A stretch of 64,000 nt of DNA from Hypoxylon rubiginosum (taxonomy: Eukaryota > Ascomycota > Sordariomycetes > Xylariales > Hypoxylaceae): assembly GCA_902806565.1 (NCBI GenBank), contig CADCXA010000029.1:434001-498000 (forward strand), read 5' to 3'. The notes below the pieces were generated by a model. It ran no database searches. It was given only the letters and a program-made list of their open reading frames with translations, and was not told where the DNA came from. Below, in pieces: positions 1 through 11,897 of this stretch (the stretch's first letter is position 1; each line of letters opens with the position of its first letter). A program made the translations under genes and the position numbers.

Positions 1-145
1 ACAAAGATTCCTCATATCGTGCAATCAATAATTACCAGAGTTTGAATTGGAAATGCGTCTTCATTCAGCCGATCGATGACCATCGTGGTCGGGTATCATA
101 TGTTTCAGGTACCTTAGATAGGTACCTTCTATCCGTGATTCCTAC

Positions 146-1702
146 TCATGAGATTTTGCTCTTCTTCGGTGATACGGCTTGTTCGCCCTCAGCCTTACTG
201 ACGGACTCCTTTTTCCGCTTCTTCCCTTGGAGTAATTCGCGCTTTTCCCGTTTCCGCGCCTCCTTGTCTAAGCTGCCGATGACTTTGCTTTCCTTACCAC
301 ATGGCCACATCTCGAAAGCTGCCATCTCCTGCGCCTCTGTCCATTCCTGCGGCAGCACAGCGAAGACGAGATATGAAGTATGCGTCTTCAGCTCGGGATC
401 AGTTCGGTGAGCCAGCCTCCCGGCCATCCAAGGTTTGACTGATAGCGAATCGTCAGTGCCATTCTTCAGCGAAGTGCCCTTGCTCTTGCCATTCCCGTTT
501 CCATTACTATGCTTATTATGATTCGCCGTCTCATCATCGTCATCTTCATCCATATTGGCATCAGCATCATGAGTCTGGCCATGGAACTTTTTGAATCGAC
601 CCTCGATCTCCTTTAGCTTCCCGACAGCCTCTTCGACATTGGCTGCTGTTTGGTTCATCCCTCGCTCTCCTGGAGGCAGATTCAAGCCAACACGCTCTCG
701 CGAGACGATAATTCTTCTGTGCGCGACTTCGACCATCTCAATTTCCATCCAGCCTAGCCGACGCATAACATCGATGGTCTTGGTGACTTGCTCAATGCAA
801 GGAGAGAATGTACAGATATGAGCGGTCCGATCCGCACGTAAAGGTGATTTCCATCCAGATTCGGTGGTATTAAGGGTATCCAGTTCTCCGGTTGATAGTT
901 CAGATGGCGTTGGTTTTCTTCTCGATAGGTGAGGAAGGGCCTTCCAAGGTGCCGGTAGGTCCAAAAAAACACATTCCGCCTCTGGGCTCTCGCCATGAAC
1001 GAGGAAGCCGTCCTTATAAACGTCTCGGTGGGTAATATCAACTATTCCTTCTAATCGATGATCCTCGATCTCTTTTCGCATCTTTTGATATCGGTCCTGG
1101 TTGAACTCGAAGCTGAACACTTTCCCTTTCGCATCGTGCGCGTGCTTAGGAGAGCCATTATAGACAGCCCTGGCAGAAGCATGCGTGAAGCTGCCACTTC
1201 CAGCACCTGCTTCTATTATTTTCATACCGGGCCGCGCACGTATCCGATGTAAGATGTAGCTATAATCGGGCGTATAGACTACTTGAGTTCGATGCGGTAG
1301 ACTTGTTGTCCATATTTCTGGTGTCGGTGGGAGTATGTGAATAAAACCACTCGGAGCAGTTCTGAGGTCTTTCGTCGTGGTGACCTCTGAGGTAGGAGAT
1401 CCTGCACCATTATTCGAGGCTTCGCCGTCCGCGCTGCTGTCAAGCTTTCGCTTCCTGCCTCGAGAGCCGGTATCGACGATGGAGGCGCGTATTTGAGAAC
1501 CCCAAGGTTTATCGAGTAGAGTGGAGTGAGGGAACGACCCGAATCGTGTGTTGATGACCGCCCCTTCGGCATATCCGTCAACAGTACCTGATGCATCTTG
1601 GAGATAGACGGGTTGGATACTGTCGCGAGATACATGTGCTAGGGCGAGTGAATTCGGTCTTGTTCGAGGCCCAGGGTCAAGAAAGGGCGAGATGCCCGCC
1701 AT
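146..1702 (-). CDS. TRM61: tRNA (adenine(58)-N1)-methyltransferase catalytic subunit Trm61
   Basis: Catalytic subunit of the Trm6/Trm61 complex, which places m1A at position 58 of tRNAs, including initiator tRNA, in the nucleus. The 518-residue single-exon protein has the conserved stretch RTQVVYTPDYSYIL followed by SAM-binding motif I (IIEAGAGSGSFTHA). Further on are the family blocks VFLDLPAPWKAL and TFSPCIEQV. A fungal-type acidic/Asn-rich insertion (DEDDDDE and following) precedes the final strand, and the C-terminus is a basic tail (GKKRKKE). I chose the ATG at 1702 because MAGISPFLDPG begins the conserved N-terminus. An in-frame ATG at 1804 would add 34 residues with no family resemblance. 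The gene is divergent from the CysRS gene across about 480 bp. Confidence 0.93.
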   Translation of the reverse strand: MAGISPFLDPGPRTRPNSLALAHVSRDSIQPVYLQDASGTVDGYAEGAVINTRFGSFPHSTLLDKPWGSQIRASIVDTGSRGRKRKLDSSADGEASNNGAGSPTSEVTTTKDLRTAPSGFIHILPPTPEIWTTSLPHRTQVVYTPDYSYILHRIRARPGMKIIEAGAGSGSFTHASARAVYNGSPKHAHDAKGKVFSFEFNQDRYQKMRKEIEDHRLEGIVDITHRDVYKDGFLVHGESPEAECVFLDLPAPWKALPHLSRRKPTPSELSTGELDTLNTTESGWKSPLRADRTAHICTFSPCIEQVTKTIDVMRRLGWMEIEMVEVAHRRIIVSRERVGLNLPPGERGMNQTAANVEEAVGKLKEIEGRFKKFHGQTHDADANMDEDDDDETANHNKHSNGNGNGKSKGTSLKNGTDDSLSVKPWMAGRLAHRTDPELKTHTSYLVFAVLPQEWTEAQEMAAFEMWPCGKESKVIGSLDKEARKREKRELLQGKKRKKESVSKAEGEQAVSPKKSKIS

Positions 1703-2186
1703 ATTAAATGCCTTAGCCCGAACGTGTATTAATATTGTAGAGGAATTGGCTCGAAGGTACAATAAAAGGAATACGTCGAGTTTGGAGCTTGACAAAATCC
1801 TCAAATTGCTTGTCGAGCTTCAATCTGGAGAAAAAAAAAAGGATACAAGGGTAGGTAAGAAATCTGAATGGCTATTGATAACGCTAATCGCTAATACTCA
1901 GTCGCGGCTTGGAGGGGCAGAGGGGTAAACGGACCCTAGAAGCCCGAAATCTGCAAGGCTGTACCACCTATCGATTTGCTATAGAGGTACAGACGGTTAC
2001 AGACCTTAATTTAGAGTTAATAGTTGGGTAGGTGGTACCTAAATTGCGCCATTCAATTGTCTGTTCCGACTGTGACTCAATAAAAAAAAGTGTTGGCAGT
2101 TGGCAATCGAAAGCTGACCTTGATCCTTATTAGGTGACACGTTTCCTCCGGCTCCAGTCACTCACTCCTTATACTCTTTTGCCTTG
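1703..2186. promoter_or_regulatory. Shared upstream region of TRM61 and the CysRS gene
   Basis: This 484-bp spacer separates two divergent translation-related genes, so it must hold both promoters. It contains an A-run (1831-1840), an A-run near 2083 and TAGGT/GGTACC-type motifs near 2025-2040. No TATA box or known operator could be assigned. The regulatory role is inferred from position only. Confidence 0.4.
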
Positions 2187-4810
2187 ATGAACATCCTCTT
2201 CTTTAGCATCAGACGACCGATCATTGCCACCCGTACATCTCGATACCTACTGCGTAGACGGTTTGCGACACATCCCGCCATGGACTCTATCAAGGTCCAT
2301 AACTCTCTCAAGCCGGGAGGACCAGTCCCCTTCGTTCCAATCGAGAAGGGGGAGGTGTCTTGGTATGCCTGTGGTCCGACTGTATACGACCAGAGTCATC
2401 TAGGCCATGCGCGCAATTATGTCTCTACCGATATTATTCGCCGCATCTTGACATACTACTTTGGCTTCAAAGTCAAGTTTGTCATGAACTTCACAGACGT
2501 CGACGACAAGGTATACAAAGCATTTGGCTATGGTGCTACATTGCCCCGAGTTAACATATGCTAGATCATAATAAAAGCCCGAAGACAACGATTGCTTGAC
2601 CTCGAGAAGCAGAAGAGTTACACCGAGGAGGAGATCTTGGAGTTGGGAAAGGCTGCATTCCGCGCATATGCGAAAAGTAACCTCCCTGATCTCCTTGAAG
2701 GCGAGGGCGAGCTGGACTTGAACAACTACATCCCCCGAAGAGACGCAGCCTACGGAAGTGTGCTAGCAGGCGGCACCTTGACGGGAGAGGGCAAGCCAGG
2801 CGACGCCGAGGCGAAGCTGAAGATGCATATAAGCAACATGACTTCCGCAGTCATTGCCATCAATGGAAACCAGGTGTTCAACGGTGCCGATGAAATATTG
2901 CTGCCGTATCTAGATTCCCTGTATAAAGAGACGATCGATACTAGCGACCAGTCGATTTTCACCGACCTAACTCGATATATGGAGGGGGAGTTCACAGATG
3001 ATATGGATGCTCTAAACGTACTCCGCCCAGACGTGGTTACGAGAGTCACTGAATACGTGCCTCAAATTGCGAAGTTCGTCGAGAAGGTCGTCGAAAAGGG
3101 CTTCGCGTATGAAGCCGAAGGTTCGGTCTATTTCGACATTACGACATTTGAGAAAGCAGGCAACACGTATGCGAGGCTTCGACCGGAAAGCCGCAATGAT
3201 AAGGCTCTACAAGAAGAAGGAGAGGGGTCTCTGTCCAAGAGTCTCGGTGGAAAGAAGGGCGCCGGCGATTTTGCCCTATGGAAGAAGTCCAAGCCAGGCG
3301 AGCCATATTGGCCAAGTAAATGGGGCAACGGACGGCCAGGCTGGCATATTGAATGCTCAGTTATGGCATCCGATGTTCTGGGCTCGCGCATGGATCTCCA
3401 CAGCGGTGGTATAGATCTAGCTTTCCCCCATCACGATAACGAACTGGCGCAAAGCGAGGCTTATTTCTGCGAACACGGCCATGAGCATACATGGGTTAAC
3501 TACTTTTTGCATATGGGCCACTTATCAATCTCCGGATCAAAGATGTCCAAGTCCCTCAAGAATTTCCAGACCATTAAGGATGCCTTAGCATCCACCTACA
3601 CAGCTCGCTCTATGCGTATAGTGTTTTTGCTCGGCCGGTGGAATGATGGTGTTGAAATATCGCCAGACATGCGAACCCAAGCCGACACGTGGGAAGCTAC
3701 AGTCAATGTGAGTTGTATCATTACAATATTCAATTATCAAGGTGCTGATAACATTAGAACTTCTTCACGAACACGAAATCACTCTTAGCTGAAGCCGCCG
3801 GTACAACCGCTGTCATCAGCGGCAATGTAAAGGCACTGTCAATCACCGATAACAAGCCTCAAGAAGGCTTGTGGGCCGAACTAGATCAAGTTAAAAAAGA
3901 CGTCGAGACGGCACTCACCAACTCCTTTGATACCCCCCAAGTTATGCGATCGATAGGAGAAATCGTTCGAAAAGCTAATGTTCATATCAACACCCACAAG
4001 TCCGATACGGATCTTGAGGCAGTTGAGGCAGTTGCGCGGTGGATCACGAAAATAGTCGGTATCCTTGGTCTCGATGCTAACGCAACCCCGCCTTACGAGG
4101 GTCTTGGCTGGGCTTCTACTGCGGCAGTAGCAAATGTAGATCCCTCAACGGCTGTGAAACCTTACAAAGACGTGTTCAAGGCTGTGTCCTCTGATGTCCA
4201 AGCTCTGGATCTCCCTGCCTCCGACACCATCACTAGCCTCCTCTCTCAATCACCAGATTCCGAATTTGATTCGTTAGTCGCTGCGGGGGTCAGAGATCCC
4301 GAGCAGCTAGGACTAGCATACCTACGAGCAGTATCAAAGCTACGCGATGAGCTCCGGCGGTTAGCATCAACGACTTCGCCAGAGACGAAAAAGTCAATCC
4401 TCACTCTTAGCGACCGGATACGAGATTTCGATCTCACAAATCTAGGAGTCTACCTGGATGATCGGCCCGACCAACCATCGTTGATCAAATATGTTCCCGC
4501 AGCAGAGCTAATTGCAGCAAGAGAAGAGAAGTCGGCCAGGGATGCAGAGAAGGCACGTGCTAAGGAAGAGGCAAGACGCGCGAGAGAAAAGGCAGAAGAA
4601 GAGAAGTGGGCAAAGGCGAGACAACCACCAGAGGACATGTTCAAGAACGACGAGCGGTACAGCGAATGGGATGCTGAAGGGGTTCCTACTAAGATGAAGG
4701 ATGGCAGTGAGGTGCCTAAGAGCCAGCTGAAGAAGCTGAAGAAGGATTGGGAGAGACAGAAAAAGGCGTACGCGGAATATCAAGCTAGGTTTGAAGAGAG
4801 CGCAGCATAA
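2187..4810 (+). CDS. CRS1: Cysteinyl-tRNA synthetase, probably both mitochondrial and cytosolic
   Basis: Class I synthetase that charges tRNA-Cys. Three exons join in frame: 2187-2510, 2565-3707 and 3758-4810, with introns of 54 and 50 nt, giving 839 residues. The zinc/HIGH region is [19 protein letters not shown] (C62, HLGH 71-74). The second zinc block is GWHIECSVM, followed by [22 protein letters not shown] lies near residue 434, and the C-terminus is Lys/Glu-rich as in eukaryotic CysRS. The first 31 residues ([19 protein letters not shown]) look like a mitochondrial presequence. Met32 (2280) fits a cytosolic start, so one gene could supply both compartments by alternative starts. The first ATG is at 2187. 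Confidence 0.93.
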
Positions 4811-6379
4811 ATGGGGGTCTTGCACACTACCAAGACGGTAGGCATTAAAAGGTGCGAATGGTTTTATTATTTCCGACCTGAGAGTATCCATACTGCGTTT
4901 AGACGAAGTTAAGGGGAATGAAGATCACATACTCACTAGGCATGGATTTACCGTCCATAATATACATCAATGATCAAGGAAATCAAAAGTTAGGGGTCGG
5001 TAAGTATCAAATGAAGTTGCAAAATGTGGCTATGATGATCTCAATGGTCCAGCCAGTCTGCCAGCTAAGTCCTAGCTTCCCCACGTTCAGCCCCTGACCC
5101 AGCTGACGATGACAAGCATTTGCCAAGCCGATACCCGACTTGGCGGTCTACCTTGGCACCCTTGTTCTTCTGAACCACATATTTGTATGCACCTCAATGT
5201 CGCATCGTATGTCCTTGGCTGGGAATGGATTTAGAGATATATCGATCCAGCGCTAAGCCCCCTACTAATAGCATAGTGTTACAGGCTCAGCAAGTCATGG
5301 ATTCGACGACGAAACCCATGTGATGTCAATGGCGACTAGATGACGAAGCTCCTGTTTACGCGCCTACTCCTTGATAAGCTATGTGGTTATGCTGGGTTAA
5401 AGGCTGGCAACCTTGTAGGCTATGTAGGCTGTGTACCCAAGTAGAATCCATCCTATCAAGATGATGACCTTGTTGGAAGAGGGAACCGATGGTAACACCA
5501 TTAACTAAACCAAACCGCTAGACCCGTTTAGGCCCTCGTCCAATGAATTCAGATGATGTGAGCATGTGTTTGTCCGAGCTATCTACCTCAAGCATCAATG
5601 CCAATTGAGCTCTACCCTTTTATTATTATTATTTTTTCTAGTAATTTCCTACCCAAGTTTTGAGACGAGGCGAGGAAGGCAAGTATCTACCCACGTGTCT
5701 AGGTATATTAGGTGGTAGTGTATAGAGCCCCTCACAATACAACTAAGAACCTCCGAAGCTTGTAGGCTACCTACTTAGTAGAGTTACATGTTGCGATTCC
5801 GAGATGTAGAGCTCAGGGGCCAATGATACCCCTCAATCCCATATACACGACCTTATAAGCCGGTCTAGATCAAGAGCTTTGCATGATAGTCTCATGATCC
5901 TTGGAAGTAAGCAGCCTCAGGGTCTGCATGGGACAGGCCAATAGCGTCCCGGGAGAGGTGGTGAAATCAAGCTTTCTGCGGGAATAGCGAGGTAACCAAG
6001 TGCTACTCCACCTTTCCACTACACCGGCATACCCCCGTATTTGTTTGCAAACGGGCAACGACTTGACCTGTTCCTTGCCGCACATTACGTGTCTGCGTGT
6101 CTGGGGCCCGTGGGGTGGCTCGAATCAAGGTGTGCCGGTCGAACCGAGTTTCAACACTGCCTTCGGGATCCGCAACAAAGATGTCATATCGCTAGGCTGA
6201 GCTCGTAAACGACGAAAGGTTGTTGTCATATATACCTGATATTATATATAAAGTTCAACTTCCTCACCTGGTCTTCTGTATTCATTTGCTAGACAATTCA
6301 ACTACACACTCCCAACAACGAAGACGCAAACAAAATACCTCTATTTTTTTTAACCGATACCATATTCAAATCAGCAATC
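4811..6379. other. Intergenic, no supported gene
   Basis: These 1.57 kb hold only short unsupported ORFs. Several copies of TAGGTA/TACCTA-type short motifs occur between 5640 and 5790. The last 150 bp, CAAC-rich and pyrimidine-rich before the ATG at 6380, are the likely promoter and leader of the cipC-like gene. Nothing else was recognised. Confidence 0.5.
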
Positions 6380-6968
6380 ATGTTCGGATTTGGTGCGTTC
6401 AAGATAGAAAGTCATTTATCTTGAAGTAGTGCCGTATACTAATTGTAACGCCAGACGACGCCAAGGAGCAGCGTGACGAGATCTACGACGGCCAGCCGCA
6501 CGAGTCCAAGGTCTCCCACGAGCTGATCGGCGGTGGTGCCGCCTTCGAGGCCATGAAGCTATTCGAGGACCGGCAACGAAAAGAAGGTACGGCCGCTACA
6601 ATACTACGATACAAGATTATATCTTCTAGGTCTGTCAATGCTAACCAATTCGGTGTCCGTCTGGTATAGGCAAGACGGTGAACCATTCCTTCGCCAAGGA
6701 GATGATCGCCGGCATCGCGGGCGCCGAGGTCGACAAGCTGTTCGAGACCAAGGGCCTCGACTACGTGGATCGCGAGAAGGCTAAGCACCACGCCAAGAAA
6801 CAGGCCGAGGAGATGTACGACCACCAGTACGGCGACTCGGACGAGTACGACCCGTAAGTCTACTCCGTTCCGGCGGTGTTGATATACACAAAACGTGACA
6901 TACCAGGTAGCTAACACGGGTTTGACAACAGGAACCACAGCCGTCGCCACCCCTCTATGGACTACTAG
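6380..6968 (+). CDS. cipC: CipC-like small stress/antibiotic-response protein
   Basis: Small cytosolic protein of the fungal CipC/DUF3759 family, named for the concanamycin-induced protein of Aspergillus nidulans; its biochemical role is unknown. Four exons (6380-6392, 6455-6586, 6670-6853, 6932-6968) join to 121 residues. Family signatures are visible in order: MFGFDDAKEQRDEIYDG, SHELIGGGAAFEAMK, FEDRQRKEGK, FAKEMIAGIAGAEVDKL, ETKGLDYVDREKAKHHAK and the tail QYGDSDEYDP. All splice sites are GT-AG. The first exon has only 13 nt, so the gene is invisible to simple ORF calling. The reverse strand is open over part of it (6483-6992), but only as a composition shadow. Confidence 0.93.
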
Positions 6969-7797
6969 ATCCGAACGATATATAAATGACATGCTGGAGA
7001 TGGGGAACTTGGTAGCTAGTACTACTTACGAATGAATAAATAAAGAGTTAAAACTAGACACTAATGTGCTAGATCGAGGTGTCTATACCAACTATAGTGA
7101 GACTATTTTGACTACACCTACTTCTCCAGTAGATCGATATTCCATTACCTACATAAGTAGCCTTTACCTAGAACTCTCGTGTGTTGCACTGGTAGGAGGA
7201 TTGTGACTGTTATAGGATTCAGGCACACAGGATTCAGATCCCGAAGTAGTCCTGTATCAATTAGCTTCACAAACATCATTTTAAAAATGCCAAGAGTTCC
7301 GTAATTTGATCAGATATAGGTCACCCAGCATTGGCATCTCTTAAATATAGAGAGCCTCATAAGAAACGAAACATGTCACGAGCCTGTCACATGTCGAGAT
7401 ATACAACCACTAGCCAAGCCTTACTTCCACTTTGCATACACCGAATACCAGCATCGAAAGCGTACATGATCGTCTCGCAAGGTGTCCATCGACTTGATGT
7501 GTCTAGACAGAATCGAAAGATGCCGCTTGCTGTGTAGTGTTCAGCAGGGAACTTGAAGTAGACAGAGGGCAGGTGACCCTACTTGGAAGGAAGATGAGGC
7601 GAGCGTCAAGAGAATTGCCCCCAAGTTCTCTTAAGCTTGCCAAGGGCGCATGCAATATATGCACATTTAATGGACCAGTAGTAGCCGACCGTCTGTCTTG
7701 GAGAATTGATTTGTGTGTATTTGGTGTGCCCAAACTTTTTCTTTCCTTTATAACGCCGGTGAAGCTCGAAAACGACAGCCCCCCAATCCAAACACCC
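6969..7797. other. Intergenic between cipC-like gene and SMD3, no supported gene
   Basis: The stretch holds the 3' flanks of two convergent genes. Short ORFs on both strands have no recognisable product or splice context. No RNA gene or terminator-like hairpin was seen. Confidence 0.5.
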
Positions 7798-8283
7798 TTA
7801 ACGACCTCCTCTTCCGCTCGCTCTCGCCCTACTGACAGTCGCTCGTCCTCTGGCTAAACCGACACCGCGACCTCTGGCGTTGCGGCTGCGGAACATGGGT
7901 GCATTCCTGCGGGTAAGACGGTTAGAAACTCTTCGAGCAGAATACGTTGGGGTGTCCAGAACATACTTTAACATGTCGGGAACGATGAAGAATCGTACGT
8001 GGCTGCCGCGGATGTAGACCTGGTCCAGATGGCTCACTCGTCCGTCGCGTGCCGTGACCGTGATATCCTTAAGTTGCACATTCATGTTGTCCTCGGCTGC
8101 GCACAAATAGGTTAGCTCTGTCCACATAGCATATAGATAAATAAACAGCATAGCAGGAGACAATGCGAACATACCTTCTAGGAGCTTGCCGCGATATGTC
8201 TGGCCCGATGTGATCTCCAACGTGACGATGTGGCCTTGCGCCTCGTTGAGAAGCTTGATGGGAATTCCGATTGTCGACGTCAT
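7798..8283 (-). CDS. SMD3: Small nuclear ribonucleoprotein SmD3
   Basis: Core Sm-ring subunit of spliceosomal snRNPs. Exons 8175-8283, 7967-8096 and 7798-7906 (introns 78 and 60 nt) give 115 residues. The Sm1 motif ([17 protein letters not shown] then [10 protein letters not shown]) and Sm2 motif ([20 protein letters not shown]) are intact. The RG-rich tail [13 protein letters not shown]...ASGRGGR is the usual substrate for arginine methylation. Without splicing, the frame stays open through both introns and would insert non-homologous segments, so the intron calls rest on homology plus GT-AG sites. It is divergent from the TrpRS gene. Confidence 0.95.
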   Translation of the reverse strand: MTSTIGIPIKLLNEAQGHIVTLEITSGQTYRGKLLEGMFALSPAMLFIYLYAMWTELTYLCAAEDNMNVQLKDITVTARDGRVSHLDQVYIRGSHVRFFIVPDMLKYVLDTPTYSARRVSNRLTRRNAPMFRSRNARGRGVGLARGRATVSRARASGRGGR

Positions 8284-8778
8284 CTTCGCGTTCTCTTCTG
8301 CTAGTAAGAAGGAGAGGAGGATGCGGTACGGCTCTTGTTACGACGATGGATCGCGGTCGCGTTTCGTTACGTGTCTGCTGTTTTCTTCGGAATGAAGCTA
8401 TTGATGCTTCGCGATAAACCAAAATCATTGGCCTTGCGTGGATCCAGGCAGAGCTTGAGGTGGAAGATTCGTTTTTCCGTTTGCTTAATATGATTGGCTG
8501 AGAAACTATAGTGGAGACTGAAATCCGAGCTGCATTCAATGTGGCCCTAAAGGCAGTCCCCTGCAGTAGATACATTGGTACTTCTCACGGTGCCCCTCCA
8601 ATCCTCCAAAAAAGCTACGGAAAGTGCCCCTCCATTTTCTGACTGATATTCTGACTGAGTCACTCACTTAATCCTTTCCAGCTATTCTGTTTGAGAGTCT
8701 CGCGCCAATTCTACCTAACTATCTTGTTTCGGACCAAGTAACCCTCAGCTAGCGAATTGACCGTATAGACACCCAACC
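8284..8778. promoter_or_regulatory. Divergent promoter region of SMD3 and the TrpRS gene
   Basis: A 495-bp spacer lies between two housekeeping genes transcribed away from each other. It has pyrimidine tracts near 8285-8300 and 8600-8640. No specific factor site could be named, and function is inferred from position. Confidence 0.4.
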
Positions 8779-10577
8779 ATGGCTTCAGAGCTCGAGGCGC
8801 CGACCAAAGAGGTCCCGCCTGCTGTGGATCCTAACGTCCCAGCTCCTGCGCCTACAAAACAGACGGTTGATCCCTGGAACGTGTCCGGTGAAGTTGGAGA
8901 AGATGGAAAGGTTAAGCCGATCGACTACAAAAAGCTGGTCGAAGAATTCGGCACTAAGTTGATCGACAATGAGATGCTGGAAAGATTCGAGCGCGTTACT
9001 GGTCACAAACCGCATCGATTCCTGCGGCGGCAGATCGTCTTCAGCGAGCGAGATCTTGGTGTTATATTGGATCGTTATGAGAAGGTAGGATATGTATAGA
9101 GTCAATTGCTTGTTAGCTATATCTAAACGAACTTCCCTAGGGCGAACCTTTCTTCTTATACACCGGCCGCGGTCCCAGTAGTGACAGTATGCATGTTGGC
9201 CATACCCAGATCTTCGATTTCTGCAAGTCAGTTTCTACCATTGGCAATAATAGCTACGCCTATCTCATGACGACGAGACTGACATGGCTATTATAGGTGG
9301 CTACAGGATGTCTTCGACGTACCCTTCGTCATCATGCTCACGGATGGTTCGTACCTTCAACATCCAATATCTCCTATCAAAGACCCTTCACTAACTGCGT
9401 CCATGAATAGATGAGAAGTTCCTCTTCAAAGAGAAGATAACCGTTGAAGATGTAATAGGCTATTCGCGGACGAATTGCCAGGACATTATTGCCATGGGAT
9501 TTGACCCCGACAAGACATTTATCTTCTCCGACTTTCAGTTCATGGGTGGTGCCTTCTACCGAAATGTCGTACGATTTGCGAAACTTGTCACGTACAACAC
9601 GGCAAAGGCTGTCTTCGGCTTCGACGACAGGTAAATATCTTACCCAAGATTTGCGCTGTTTCCGATAGCACGTGACAACCAGTATCTAACACGAGTATAG
9701 CTCAAACATCGGCAAGATTCACTTCACCAGCATACAGGGCTCTACTGCTTTCGCAACTTCCTTCCCGCATATCTTTGGTGACGACGAAAAGAAGACAGCC
9801 ACCATCCCGTGCCTCATCCCCTGCGCCATCGACCAAGATCCTTACTTTCGCCTGACCAGAGATTGCGCTGCCAAGCTCAGATATGCTAAGCCATCCTTAA
9901 TCCATTCTCGCTTCCTAGACGCACTACAAGGCCCTGGCACCAAGATGTCCGCCAGTATTGACTCCTCGGCTATTTTTTTGAAAGATACCCCCAAGCAGAT
10001 CAAAGACAAAATCAACAAGTATGCATTCTCTGGCGGCCAGGTAAGCGCGGAGGAGCAAAGAGAGAAGGGTGGTAATCCCGAGGTGGATGTCTCATATCAA
10101 TATCTGGAATTTATGATGGACGATGATGAGGTATACCATTACCACGAACCCGGTGTTTTATCATTACTAACCATTGTATAGGAACTTGCGAAGATCGGGA
10201 AAGACTATAGAGAAGGCAAACTGCTGACTGGAGAAGTACGTGTCTGCCCAATCATCTACGAACTACGTTGCTGACCCCAATTCTAGCTCAAAGCCATATG
10301 CATCAAGCATCTTCAGGAGTACGTCGGCAAGTTCCAGGAACAGAGAGCCAAGGTGACGGATGAGAAGGTCGACCTATTCATGTCGGCACGGCCGTTGAAG
10401 TGGGGAGGAAACCCTAGGGTGCAGAGAATAGTGCCCGTTGTAGACGACGCATCAGCCAAAACCGAAGGCGAAGGTGGAGATGGCAAGCTAACGAAGAACC
10501 AGCTGAAGAAGCTAGAAAAGCAGAAGCAGATAGAAGCGAAGAAGGCTGCAAAGGCCGCCGAGAAGGAGGCATCTTAG
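8779..10577 (+). CDS. WRS1: Tryptophanyl-tRNA synthetase, cytoplasmic
   Basis: Class Ic synthetase that charges tRNA-Trp. Seven exons (8779-9084, 9141-9226, 9297-9346, 9411-9630, 9701-10130, 10182-10235, 10287-10577) join to 478 residues with GT-AG introns of 50 to 70 nt. The HIGH-type motif is HVGH (residues 120-123, in [17 protein letters not shown]). The KMSKS-type motif is KMSAS (302-306). Other eukaryotic TrpRS blocks are FVIMLTDDEKFLF, DCQDII-like [11 protein letters not shown] and [16 protein letters not shown]. The Lys-rich tail ([19 protein letters not shown]) is fungal-type. No mitochondrial presequence is seen. Confidence 0.95.
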
Positions 10578-11481
10578 GTAGCCTCGTGACTCTATTACCT
10601 TAAAGAAAGAAAGAGGGACAAATTGCAAAAGATTTTCACATTCCGAGATGATACTGCCACTTTAGCGCAACAACTCTGGGCAACCTCAGCCTTTGAAATG
10701 TCTATCCGATGACGGCCAGCGAGAAGCCTGAAGCTCATCCTGAAATTAGTCTAGTTATCTTTACCTTCAAGGCTAATTTTGTTCGTGGCGGGCTGGTGTT
10801 CAACATGCACCACCATGATTACGCGAACGACGTTATGGGCAGCTAGCCGAGAACTGCTACGCCATCCCAAATGGTACTGCCAGCTGATTCAATGCGGTAC
10901 GCGGGCTTTAACCTTCGGGTCCTCTTTCACATTCTTGAAGAACGAGTCAAGATGAGTGAACCTCTAGTAGTAGATAGATTTGCTATTGAAATATGTTTCT
11001 ACACTTGACACCTGGAAGCACCACTCCATTATGGCATTGTCCCGAGCAACGGCCGGTTCGGGGCACCGTCCCCGATGAGAGGGTTATATACCATGATTGT
11101 CGTACCAATATCCAACAATTGATGCAGGAAGACGAAAAACAGCCTGACCTGCTTCGCGCTCGCTAGGGGTGATTAGGTATGCATGTATTAGCAACACCAA
11201 CTTTTCTGTTACAATCAACAATTACTTCCGAACCTAAGCATCAAACGCGTTTTGAAACCATTAAGGGGCAATATAAGTTTGCTCCCTTGCCCTGGCCATT
11301 ATCGCTGGCGCCCCCTGTTTTCTGAATAGCTTCATGAATAAGGCGAGTTACATTCACGAATAACCCCGATATATAAGAGCTGTGTGACTTTATATCCAAA
11401 TCTGTTATGCGTATAGTGGATTAGTTTGTTTGTATTCAGTAAGACTTACTCAGCAGTTGTACTTAGGTACTCTCTATGCAT
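10578..11481. other. Intergenic, no supported gene
   Basis: These 0.9 kb lie downstream of the TrpRS gene. All frames are broken and no RNA gene or repeat was recognised. The composition is ordinary, not RIP-like. Confidence 0.5.
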
Positions 11482-11505
11482 AAAAAAAGGGGGGGGGGGG
11501 GGGGG
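11482..11505. repeat. A7G17 homopolymer tract
   Basis: Seven A are followed directly by seventeen G, ending at the first base of the open frame of the methyltransferase remnant. A run this long is unusual, and its exact length may be a sequencing or assembly artefact. Confidence 0.8.
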
Positions 11506-11897
11506 TGGAGACGAACTTCTATTACATTTGGAGTCATTTACATGAGCTCCGCGTTCTAGAGCTCGGCTGTGGACCGGGGCTGCCGGTGACGGCGAAGCTG
11601 CTGTTGCACCCGGCGGTCCACGTCACCGCCAACATATCGACGGTGCAGATCGAGCTGGCGCGCGCCAATCTCGGTGCGAACGCCGGCAACGGTGCGGGGC
11701 AGGGGCGCTTGGTCCTCGTCGAAGGCGACATGGGACTTAACGAGAAAGGCTGGGCGTTTTGGAGCGGCTGGGGCAAGGAGGAAACACTGAGGACTGTAGA
11801 GGAAGCAGGGTTATAAATCATTATTAATGAGGTTACTAAGGATGTTGTCGATGCGTCATTCCTCTGGGTTATTACGAAGCGGATAAGCCACCAATAG
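11505..11897 (+). pseudogene. SAM-dependent methyltransferase remnant
   Basis: The frame begins inside a class I methyltransferase: LRVLELGCGPGLPVT is SAM motif I, followed by HVTANISTVQIELAR and RLVLVEGDM. It then jumps to WAFWSGWGKEETLRTVEEAGL, which in relatives is near the C-terminus. The central catalytic and motif II-III region (roughly 70 to 80 residues) is therefore missing. A TAA at 11814 follows, yet the same frame continues to 11897 with family-like residues (INEVTKDVVDASFLWVITKR). No start codon is seen: the A7G17 tract replaces the N-terminus. Three defects (lost start, internal deletion, stop) make this a pseudogene. Family assignment is firm; the substrate is unknown. Confidence 0.75.

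Noticed and set aside
6483..6992. Long reverse-strand ORF over the cipC-like gene
   Set aside because: It is antisense to a spliced, well-recognised gene and shows no family pattern; codon composition of the sense gene explains it.
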